From DUMJ01 sp964655195 (GTDB taxonomy: Bacteria > DUMJ01): a DNA stretch of 28,521 bases. The notes beneath the pieces were generated by a model. It was not told where the DNA came from, made no database searches, and saw only the letters and a list, made by a program, of their open reading frames with translations. Shown here piece by piece: positions 1 through 6,235 of this stretch; positions within the stretch are counted from its first letter, which is position 1, and every line of letters begins with the position of its first letter. Where the stretch lies: assembly GCA_964655195.1 (NCBI GenBank), contig CAZZLK010000094.1:1-28521 (forward strand), written 5' to 3'. Position numbers and translations under genes: made by a program.

Positions 1-510
1 CAATTTAAGTGGATCCACAAAGAGGTCAATCCATGGCAATCTATATGTAAACCAGATAAACAAGAAGGCAGATATAACAAACAACACAAAGACAATCAAT
101 TTAAAGCATAAAGAAATCTTAGCTCTCTCTATATCTTTCTCCAATATACTGGCAAAGACCCCTGAGATATAGGATACTATAAGAGCCCAGGAAAGTTCTG
201 ATGCAACTGTAGAAAACTTACCCCACACAGCAGGTGCAAGATACCAGACGAGAAAGATGGTCCATGGATTAAGTACAGTAGCAAGGAATCTAGAGCTCCA
301 GAAGTTATTAGTCTTTAGCCTTCTCCTGATAGCTACATACTCGATCAAAGAGGCAAAGAAATATGCAAAGAATCCCATCTTCAGATGCTGAAATACAGAT
401 TCGTTCGTTCCACATATTGGCTTTAGAAACTGTAGGCCGGTAGATTCATAGCCAAAGTGGAGTAGACCGAATAAAATTAGATATATAAATGCCTTTAGGT
501 ACGTATTCAT
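1..510 (-). CDS. Small multi-pass membrane protein, DUF6512-like, partial
   Basis: This reading frame starts at ATG 510 and runs off the left edge of the window without a stop, giving about 170 residues. About five hydrophobic segments are visible (roughly residues 3-20, 35-55, 77-95, 105-125 and 142-165), so it is an integral inner-membrane protein. After the first segment it has the short motif GTNESVFQHLKM, which resembles the NES-x-x-x-HLK motif I associate with the DUF6512 family of about 180-residue membrane proteins. That family name is from memory and not checked. The start lies 2 bp after the stop of the DJ-1-like gene, so it is the distal gene of the minus-strand operon. No function can be inferred beyond membrane location. 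Confidence 0.6.
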   Translation of the reverse strand, partial: MNTYLKAFIYLILFGLLHFGYESTGLQFLKPICGTNESVFQHLKMGFFAYFFASLIEYVAIRRRLKTNNFWSSRFLATVLNPWTIFLVWYLAPAVWGKFSTVASELSWALIVSYISGVFASILEKDIERAKISLCFKLIVFVLFVISAFLFIWFTYRLPWIDLFVDPLKL

Positions 511-512
511 CG

Positions 513-1124
513 TCAGGCTCCACTTAGAGCGTTAACTATTTCTCTGCAGAATTCCGGTAGATCATCTGGAACTCTACCGGTAATAACATTCCCAACCCTT
601 ACCACCGGCTCATCCACCCACTCTGCTCCTGCATTCCTAAGATCATCTCTAACAGCAATCCAGCTACATACCTTTTTACCTCTTACAATATCTGTCCCCT
701 CCACTGCATCAACAGAGATAAACACCTGAGGTCCGTGGCATATAGCAGATACTATCTTCCCCTTTCTATACATTTCGGCGACAAAAGAAAGTACCTTTCT
801 ATTACACCTGAGATAGTCTGGGGCAAATCCTCCTGGTATCAAAACTGCATCAAAATCATCGGCATTAAGATCATCAGTAGAGCATCTGATCCATCTTCTC
901 CCCTCACCCAAGACAACCAGAGGAACCGTTGTTCCAAACCTTCCTGTAATGGGTTTTTCTCTCCAGTACGGACGGGTACTAAAATGACCAGGAGATTCGG
1001 GTGGTAATGTAGCAACAGTTATCTTAGCACCTTCTTCACTCAATCTCAAGATAGGATAAAGTACCTCTATATCCTCAAACTCATGGGCAGTAAGTATAAC
1101 GATTCTCTTTCCCTCAATTCTCAT
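513..1124 (-). CDS. DJ-1/PfpI family protein (class I glutamine amidotransferase-like)
   Basis: The 203-residue protein has the DJ-1/PfpI fold signature. An N-terminal strand leads to the HEFEDIE motif with Glu15, the segment VLIPGGFAPDYLR follows, and the nucleophile elbow SAICHGPQV has Cys129-His130. Glu15, Cys129 and His130 correspond to the Glu-Cys-His catalytic set of Pyrococcus PfpI (PH1704). It is longer than the roughly 166-residue archaeal protease because of an insertion near residues 40-75 (PPESPGHFSTRPYW and on). Family members act as peptidases, glyoxalases or deglycases, so the exact activity is open. A GGAGG ribosome-binding site precedes ATG 1124. The gene follows the LarA-like gene by 17 bp, which suggests aldehyde or glycation damage control beside hydroxyacid metabolism, as inference. 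Confidence 0.88.
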   Translation of the reverse strand: MRIEGKRIVILTAHEFEDIEVLYPILRLSEEGAKITVATLPPESPGHFSTRPYWREKPITGRFGTTVPLVVLGEGRRWIRCSTDDLNADDFDAVLIPGGFAPDYLRCNRKVLSFVAEMYRKGKIVSAICHGPQVFISVDAVEGTDIVRGKKVCSWIAVRDDLRNAGAEWVDEPVVRVGNVITGRVPDDLPEFCREIVNALSGA

Positions 1125-1141
1125 AACAGTACACCTCCTCT

Positions 1142-2413
1142 TTATTCAAATCTTTCCCTAGAGATCCATAGCCCTAAAGCAGGATTCCTTATGAAATAAA
1201 ACTCTTCTCCATCTATTACATTAAACCCCTCTTTGATCTTCTCAGGATTATACCTCCTATAAGCCTCTTCTAGGGGCATATACCTGTAATTTACACTCTC
1301 CACTTCCTCCCTGGTGAGCTTACTAACCGCGTAAGTGACTGTAAACCTTTCATCAGAAGAACCGTGTATAAGGTGAGCAGTTACTGATTGGTTCTCCTGA
1401 AGATCTTTATTTTCTCTAAACTTTTCTATAATCTTCTCTCTTCCTATGTAACCGTATCTTCTTATAATAACATCGTTTTCCCTGTCTTCACCAAACTGCC
1501 TTACCCCAGGAGCAATTATGATGAGTTCACCACCGTCTTTTATGGCTAGCTTTGTCCTGTATATAGCCTTGTTTCCAAGCCAAGTACTCTTAAATTCCTG
1601 TTCTTCCAGAAAAACAACAATTTTCTCCACTGGCTTTTCCAAGAATGTTATGTTCTTTTCTAAGCTAAGCTTTACCGCCTCTTCAAAAACCTTCCTCTCT
1701 TTTCCTATAAAGACACCCCAAAGGTTACTGGAGTTCCCTGACTGAGTTGTAACAGTAAGAATATACAGAAGGGGGATCTCGTTTAAAAAGTTTTCTTCAG
1801 CATAGTCAAAGACTTTTCTTACAGGATTTTCCATCCTTCCAAGGATTCTCTCCATTCCATAAAAAGCACCCAAGAGGTGTGTCTTATCTATAGTCCTCTT
1901 GCCTCCACATCCGACAAGGATGTTCTTTGTGTAATTAGCCATACCACTTACTTCGTGTGGGACAACTTGCCCTATAGAGATAATAAGGTCATAGCTCTTC
2001 TCTAAAAGCCTCTTGTTTATATCGATTTCAATTGCCTCATCAAATATCCCCTCTGAAACGTCTCTAACAAACTCCCTTGGGACTTCGCCTATATTTATCA
2101 CATCCTCTCTCCAGTTATGTACTATGAATCTATCATCGGGGATAAGACTACCGAACATCAACAATCGCTCCTCTTTTGTCATTGGCATATGTGTCCCAAG
2201 AGCAGGCATTATATCTATCTCGCAAGTTTTTCTCAGTAGATCATAGAATATTGATGCTATTTTTCCTGCAAAAGAATATCGCCTGGTTACATCTGGAGGG
2301 AGTAGAAGAATTCTCTTTATAGGTCTATACTCTTCTATTACTGCCTCTATCATTTCTCTTAACTCTTTCTCTTCTATCCCTCTTTCTCTATTACTCCAAC
2401 ATATCTCCACCAT
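1142..2413 (-). CDS. larA-like: LarA-family nickel-dependent racemase (lactate racemase-like, DUF2088)
   Basis: The protein (423 residues from ATG 2413, 426 if GTG 2422 is used) matches LarA in length and active-site spacing. The motif GTHMPM gives His78, VVPHEVSG gives His156, NYTKN gives Lys166 and DKTHLLG gives His182 (numbered from the GTG start). The 10- and 16-residue spacings equal those of His174, Lys184 and His200 in Lactobacillus plantarum LarA, where Lys184 carries the nickel-pincer nucleotide. LarA-family enzymes interconvert stereoisomers of 2-hydroxyacids. No larB, larC or larE cofactor genes lie in the window. I prefer ATG 2413 because AGGTGAT sits just upstream of it and the GTG has no Shine-Dalgarno. 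It follows the D-2-hydroxyacid dehydrogenase gene directly, suggesting racemisation followed by oxidation. The substrate is unproven. Confidence 0.85.
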   Translation of the reverse strand: MVEICWSNRERGIEEKELREMIEAVIEEYRPIKRILLLPPDVTRRYSFAGKIASIFYDLLRKTCEIDIMPALGTHMPMTKEERLLMFGSLIPDDRFIVHNWREDVINIGEVPREFVRDVSEGIFDEAIEIDINKRLLEKSYDLIISIGQVVPHEVSGMANYTKNILVGCGGKRTIDKTHLLGAFYGMERILGRMENPVRKVFDYAEENFLNEIPLLYILTVTTQSGNSSNLWGVFIGKERKVFEEAVKLSLEKNITFLEKPVEKIVVFLEEQEFKSTWLGNKAIYRTKLAIKDGGELIIIAPGVRQFGEDRENDVIIRRYGYIGREKIIEKFRENKDLQENQSVTAHLIHGSSDERFTVTYAVSKLTREEVESVNYRYMPLEEAYRRYNPEKIKEGFNVIDGEEFYFIRNPALGLWISRERFE

Positions 2414-2422
2414 TTTTATCAC

Positions 2423-3367
2423 CTAGACAATAATATTATCAGGGGTCTCTCTATTGAGTAACTTTATAATATTCCTCGCACATACCATACTTACTGAGTT
2501 TATAGCCTCTCTTGAATACATCCCTATATGGGGAAGCACTATCACGTTATCCAGAGAAATCAAGAGATCCTTTACAGGAGAGTTCTTATCTATAACATCT
2601 AATCCCGCACCTCCAAGATATCCATCCTTTAGGTATCTGTATAAAGCAGTCTCATCTACTATTCCTTCTCTGGCAGTATTAATAATGAAACTACCTCTTT
2701 TCATCATTGCAATCTCTCTATCACCTATCAAGCCTCTGGTCTGGTCGGTAAGAGGCACGTGAATAGTCAAAAAGTCTGCATTTCTCAGGAGATCTTCTAG
2801 AGAAACCAGCCTCACAAATGAAAATTCATCTGGAAGTTCATCTATATAAGGGTCGTAGGCAAGCACACTCATATCAAATCCTCTGGCTCTCCTGGCAACT
2901 CTTCTTCCTATAGCACCAAAACCTATTATTCCCAAGGTCTTATGATGCACATCTACACCGACAAGTGGTTCCCAGTTACCATTTTTGACCCTCTGTGCTG
3001 TAGCAGATATCCTCCTGGCAAGGTCTATTATAAGACCAAAGGCCAGATCAGCAACTGCGTCTGAATTTGTAGAAGGGACATTTGTTACCCTTATTCCAAA
3101 CTCCTTTGCACTCTCCAGATCTATATTATCTACCCCTACCCCATGCTTGCATATTATCTTCAAATTTCTTCCCTTTTCCATTATCCTTCGGGTAATCTTA
3201 TCATTTCCCACTATAATGGCATCATAGGCTGCAATTACATTAAGTACTTCCTCTTCTTTCGGTTCGGTAAGAAAATCTACCTCTACTCCATTTTCTCTAA
3301 GTATATTAACAGGTTCATCACTTACCTTTCCAAAAGATCTCGAAGTTACAAGGACCTTCCAAGGCAT
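2423..3367 (-). CDS. D-isomer-specific 2-hydroxyacid dehydrogenase family protein
   Basis: The 314-residue protein has the family architecture: a split substrate-binding domain (about 1-100 and 290-314) around a Rossmann domain with GFGAIG at 149-154 and the following acidic YDPY segment. The substrate-site element HGVGVDNID is at 75-83, catalytic Arg233 lies in INTAREG and catalytic His280 in VLPHIG. Members oxidise D-2-hydroxyacids or reduce 2-oxoacids with NAD(P); hydroxypyruvate/glycerate and 3-phosphoglycerate are common substrates. The residue 29 after Arg233, normally the Glu of the Glu-His relay (as in E. coli SerA Arg240/Glu269/His292), is Asn262 in DVIDKNSP, a clear oddity. It is the first gene of the minus-strand operon. 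A GGAGG lies 12 bp before ATG 3367. Confidence 0.9.
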   Translation of the reverse strand: MPWKVLVTSRSFGKVSDEPVNILRENGVEVDFLTEPKEEEVLNVIAAYDAIIVGNDKITRRIMEKGRNLKIICKHGVGVDNIDLESAKEFGIRVTNVPSTNSDAVADLAFGLIIDLARRISATAQRVKNGNWEPLVGVDVHHKTLGIIGFGAIGRRVARRARGFDMSVLAYDPYIDELPDEFSFVRLVSLEDLLRNADFLTIHVPLTDQTRGLIGDREIAMMKRGSFIINTAREGIVDETALYRYLKDGYLGGAGLDVIDKNSPVKDLLISLDNVIVLPHIGMYSREAINSVSMVCARNIIKLLNRETPDNIIV

Positions 3368-3394
3368 ACCTTCAGAATACCTCCAAAGATACAG

Positions 3395-3446
3395 ATTTAG
3401 ATTAATTATAACCTTAATCCTGTTATAATAAAACCTGAATCTAAAT
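3395..3446. promoter_or_regulatory. Divergent intergenic region with nested inverted repeats and two -10-like boxes
   Basis: The 104 bp between the left operon and the YjbQ gene holds a perfect 9 bp inverted repeat, ATTTAGATT (3395-3403) and AATCTAAAT (3438-3446). Inside it is a 7 bp repeat, TTATAAC (3406-3412) and GTTATAA (3422-3428). Each inner arm contains a TATAAT: plus strand 3424-3429 and minus strand 3410-3405. These would serve the two divergent genes. Neither has a good -35 box at 16-18 bp. The outer arms are spaced about four helical turns apart and could bind a dimeric or tetrameric regulator. No regulator gene adjoins this region. Confidence 0.4.
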
Positions 3447-3471
3447 AATTTCTTGAAGGGGATGATGTCCT

Positions 3472-3873
3472 GTGGTTGAGTATATTAGTATTAGAAGTTC
3501 TTACAAAAAGCAGTTTATAGACATCACCGGAATGGTTCAGGAGATTATAGGCAGACTAAATGTAAAGGAGGGGGTATGCATAGTTTATGTCCCGCATACT
3601 ACTGCCGGCATAACAATAAATGAAGATGCAGACCCCGATGTGATAGGTGATATTCAGCAGCATCTTGATAGATTGGTTCCAGAGGACGCTGGCTTCAGGC
3701 ATATAGAAGGGAACTCTCCAGCACATATAAAGAGTTCACTGGTAGGACACTCTGTCACTATACCTGTAGAGAATGGAAAACTTTTACTAGGTAGGTGGCA
3801 AGGGATATTTTTCTGTGAGTTTGACGGACCAAGATCAAGACAGGTTATAGTAAAATTTATCAGGGAGGTATAG
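3472..3873 (+). CDS. yjbQ: YjbQ/UPF0047 family protein (secondary thiamine-phosphate synthase-like)
   Basis: The 133-residue protein is full length for the UPF0047 family. It has the hallmark segments VPHTTAGITINE (about residues 40-51), RHIEGNSPAHIKSSL and the C-terminal LGRWQGIFFCEFDGPR. The conserved His and Glu residues of these motifs form the putative active site. E. coli YjbQ has weak thiamine-phosphate-synthase activity, and the true role of the family is unsettled. The start is GTG 3472; the nearby ATGs at 3462 and 3465 are out of frame, and AAGGGG lies 10 bp upstream. The gene ends 2 bp before the FGGY kinase gene and is probably co-transcribed with it. Pairing with a sugar kinase suggests a role in sugar metabolism, but this is only context. 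Confidence 0.88.
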   Translation: MVEYISIRSSYKKQFIDITGMVQEIIGRLNVKEGVCIVYVPHTTAGITINEDADPDVIGDIQQHLDRLVPEDAGFRHIEGNSPAHIKSSLVGHSVTIPVENGKLLLGRWQGIFFCEFDGPRSRQVIVKFIREV

Positions 3874-3875
3874 AT

Positions 3876-5438
3876 ATGGAAGATCTTATTCTTACTGTTG
3901 ATGCAGGAACTGGAAGCACAAGGGCCATGGTATTTAATCTGAATGGAGAGGTGATAGCTAGGAGCTATAGGAAGAATAATCTATATCAGGAACAGTTTAA
4001 TTGGGCGGTGCAGAACCCCAAAGAGATACTCGAAAATGTTGTAGAGGTGTGTCGCTCAGCTCTGAAGGATGTAAAGGAAGGAAGAGTTATTGGATGGACG
4101 ATTTCAACCTATTATCATTCATTACTTTTACTTGACAGAGATAATAACCCCATTACAGACATCCTTACCTGGGCAGATCTGAGGGCAAGTAAACAGGCTG
4201 AAACATTAAAAGAGAGGTATGATAGCTTTAGTATATATAAGAAGACTGGCTGCCCAGTCCATTCAATGTATCCATTATCTAAGATCCTATGGTTCTTAGA
4301 AAAAGACCCCGGGCTGAAAGATTTTAAAGTTGCAAGCGCAAAGGATTATCTGGTGCACAATCTCTTTGGAGAAAGAGTAGTGGATGAAACAACGGCATCG
4401 ACTTTAGGGCTCTTAAACATATACTCTTTAAAGTGGGATACGGATATACTTGATATTATTGGATTAAAAACTGATCAATTTCCAGAGGTTCTTCCACCAA
4501 CAACAATAATCGACGGGAAAAACCTGAAGGTAGATATACCAGAATTAAAAGAAGTTCCATTTATTCTCGGATCTGGGGATGGAGCCCTTTCGAATCTAGG
4601 TATGGGAGTCATAGAAGAAGATGAAGTGGGAATTATGGTTGGCACAAGTGGAGCCGTCAGAACATTCGCAACAAGGCCTATCTTAGACGAGAAGCAGAGG
4701 ATATGGAGTTATTACTTTGCTGATGGCTTATGGCTTATAGGAGGGGCAATAAATAATGGAGGGATAACATTAAGGTGGGTTAGAGATTCGCTCTTTCAGG
4801 ATGTAGCCAAAGAGGCAGAGATGTTGGGGATAGATGCGTATGACATAATCACAAAGCTAGCAGAAAAGTCTCCTCCCGGGGCAAAGGGACTGATCATACT
4901 TCCATTCCTCACAGGTGAGAGGAATCCTTACTGGAATGACAAGGCTCAGGGAACTATTATTGGGCTTGGGCTGAGTCATACAAGAGAGGATATAGCCAGG
5001 GCATTTATGGAGAGTGTTTGCTACAGGCTATACAGTGTATATTCCGCCCTGAAGGACCTTTTTGAGAGGGAAGGTTTTAGAGAACTCAGGGCAGGTGGAG
5101 GATTCTCAAGGTCAAAATTATGGCTTCAGATTATGTCAGATGTATTTGGTGAAAGCCTAATTGTTCCTACCCTTGAAGAAAATACTTCTCTTGGTGCTAT
5201 GGTTCTTACCTCGTTTGCTCTAAAGATATTCGACTCTCTTAAGAAAGTAAAAGAGATAGTCAAAATTCGAGAAATAATAAGACCCGATAAGAAATATTAT
5301 CTTTTATATAAAGAATTGTACGATATATACCTAGATGCATACTGGACACTGGATAGTATATTCAAAAGAGTCTATGAATTTAAGAGAGGTCCTATAAACT
5401 TTAGCCTGAACCATTTCAGCTCTGGCAGAACAGACTAG
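3876..5438 (+). CDS. FGGY-family carbohydrate kinase, gluconokinase-like
   Basis: The 520-residue protein has both FGGY actin-like domains. The N-terminal phosphate loop is TVDAGTGSTRAMVFN (7-21), the catalytic Asp235 lies in LGSGDGALSNLG, the second phosphate motif is MVGTSGAVRT (about 254-263), and the C-terminal adenosine element is RAGGGFSRSKLW. The segments TWADLRA, TGCPVHSMYPLSKILW and FLTGERNPYWN are closer to gluconate kinases than to xylulokinases or glycerol kinases, in my reading. It would phosphorylate a sugar, or sugar acid such as gluconate, with ATP in the cytoplasm. AGGGAGG precedes ATG 3876. A C-terminal tail of about 25 residues follows the normal family end. Substrate assignment is moderate; family assignment is firm. 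Confidence 0.9.
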   Translation: MEDLILTVDAGTGSTRAMVFNLNGEVIARSYRKNNLYQEQFNWAVQNPKEILENVVEVCRSALKDVKEGRVIGWTISTYYHSLLLLDRDNNPITDILTWADLRASKQAETLKERYDSFSIYKKTGCPVHSMYPLSKILWFLEKDPGLKDFKVASAKDYLVHNLFGERVVDETTASTLGLLNIYSLKWDTDILDIIGLKTDQFPEVLPPTTIIDGKNLKVDIPELKEVPFILGSGDGALSNLGMGVIEEDEVGIMVGTSGAVRTFATRPILDEKQRIWSYYFADGLWLIGGAINNGGITLRWVRDSLFQDVAKEAEMLGIDAYDIITKLAEKSPPGAKGLIILPFLTGERNPYWNDKAQGTIIGLGLSHTREDIARAFMESVCYRLYSVYSALKDLFEREGFRELRAGGGFSRSKLWLQIMSDVFGESLIVPTLEENTSLGAMVLTSFALKIFDSLKKVKEIVKIREIIRPDKKYYLLYKELYDIYLDAYWTLDSIFKRVYEFKRGPINFSLNHFSSGRTD

Positions 5439-5465
5439 AGGCGTATATAGAGGATTCTTCAGGTC

Positions 5466-5494
5466 TTGACTTCTATTTTAGAATCTCTTATAAT
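5466..5494 (+). promoter_or_regulatory. Sigma-70-type promoter for the glycan import/hydrolase operon
   Basis: TTGACT at 5466-5471 is followed after exactly 17 bp by a perfect TATAAT at 5489-5494. This is the best plus-strand consensus promoter I found in the window. Transcription would begin near 5501 and leave a leader of about 170 nt before the secreted CBM-like protein. It lies just after the FGGY kinase stop, so the operon from 5671 on can be expressed apart from the kinase. Confidence 0.75.
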
Positions 5495-5529
5495 TTTTTC
5501 GGAGGTTTAATTTTAGTGTTAAAGGGTAG

Positions 5530-5537
5530 TGTATACA
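5530..5537. promoter_or_regulatory. TGTATACA palindrome in the leader, possible GntR operator half-match
   Basis: A perfect 8 bp palindrome TGTATACA sits about 30 bp downstream of the predicted transcription start. It equals the core of the stronger TTGTATACAA site at 27774-27783 in front of the divergent importer operon, but its flanks (G on each side) do not extend the symmetry. Occurrence by chance is quite possible. Confidence 0.22.
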
Positions 5538-5599
5538 GCATAATGGAGAGAGGTAATATAGTAGGGGAGGGAGGTTTGAATCTTTCAGGGGAGGTGATA

Positions 5600-5674
5600 A
5601 TGAAGTTATTCAGATCCTGTCAGGTTTTTGTAATCTGTAGTAGAAATTTAAAAAGAGGAGGTGTTACTTTATGA
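5600..5674 (+). CDS. Possible 24-residue leader peptide / small ORF
   Basis: ATG 5600 is preceded by GGGGAGGTGA at 5588-5597, one of the strongest Shine-Dalgarno sequences in the window with 5 bp between GGAGG and the start. It opens a 24-codon frame starting MKLFRSCQVFVIC and ending in a TGA that overlaps the ATG of the next gene as ATGA. The same frame stays open upstream to a GTG at 5516, which itself has GGAGG 10 bp before it. Translation here would couple to the secreted protein gene. The product resembles nothing I know. It may be a regulatory leader peptide or simply a chance frame in a purine-rich leader. Confidence 0.35.
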   Translation: MKLFRSCQVFVICSRNLKRGGVTL

Positions 5675-6222
5675 AGAGTTTTTTAAAGTTACTTGTAATA
5701 GGGATGGTTGTCTTTGGGTTTGTCTCTCTTCTATACGCTCAAGAGTACCGGCAGAATCTACTTTTTAACTATGACTTCGGTGCCAGAGATGCCACAACAG
5801 GAATCCCAGCGGCATGGGATGTAGAAGACTTTTCTCAGGTAGATGAGAAGATAGTGATTTGGGACGGAGATGTCGGTCGTACTACTTATGGTTCTCTCAA
5901 GGTAGCGTCCTGGGATCCGATAAAATCAATTATAAACTACGCAGAAATCATAGATGCAAAACCTGGGCAAACGTTAACCTTTTCGATACACATAAAGACC
6001 GAGCTGGTAAAGGGTAACGGGGCAAGAGCTAAGATTTTATATCTAAAGGGTGAAGAAGTTATAGGAGAAAAGAATACAGATTTTCTCAATGGTACTAACA
6101 CGTGGAAGAGATTCTCAATAACTGACAAACTCCCAGATGGTATTACTGGTATAAAGGTTGTTTTAGAGTTTGACGGGCAAGGTATTGCCTGGTATGATGA
6201 TGCTTTACTATTACTGCAGTAG
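5671..6222 (+). CDS. Small secreted protein with a CBM4/9-like jelly-roll domain
   Basis: The 183-residue product starts with a Sec signal peptide: basic MKSFLK, a hydrophobic core to about residue 20, and a likely cut near LLYA-Q. The rest looks like one carbohydrate-binding-module-type beta-sandwich. It opens with NLLFNYDFG and GIPAAWDV, continues with DAKPGQTLTFSIHIKT, and ends with a KVVLEFDGQGIAWYDDALLL strand typical of CBM4/9-like domains. No catalytic domain is attached. It lies 13 bp before the solute-binding protein gene and heads the operon, so a periplasmic or surface protein holding the oligosaccharide taken up by the importer is plausible. AAAGAGGAGG precedes ATG 5671. The fold is inferred from pattern, not from alignment. 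Confidence 0.65.
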   Translation: MKSFLKLLVIGMVVFGFVSLLYAQEYRQNLLFNYDFGARDATTGIPAAWDVEDFSQVDEKIVIWDGDVGRTTYGSLKVASWDPIKSIINYAEIIDAKPGQTLTFSIHIKTELVKGNGARAKILYLKGEEVIGEKNTDFLNGTNTWKRFSITDKLPDGITGIKVVLEFDGQGIAWYDDALLLLQ

Positions 6223-6235
6223 GAGGTGAAATGTT

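Noticed and set aside
5453..5485. Imperfect inverted repeat GATTCT/AGAATC after the FGGY kinase gene
   Set aside because: The stem is only six base pairs with a long loop and overlaps the consensus promoter; too weak to call a terminator.
5516..5674. Longer 52-codon version of the leader ORF from GTG 5516
   Set aside because: It is open and has GGAGG upstream, but that site falls at the predicted transcript start. The internal ATG 5600 has a far better ribosome-binding site.
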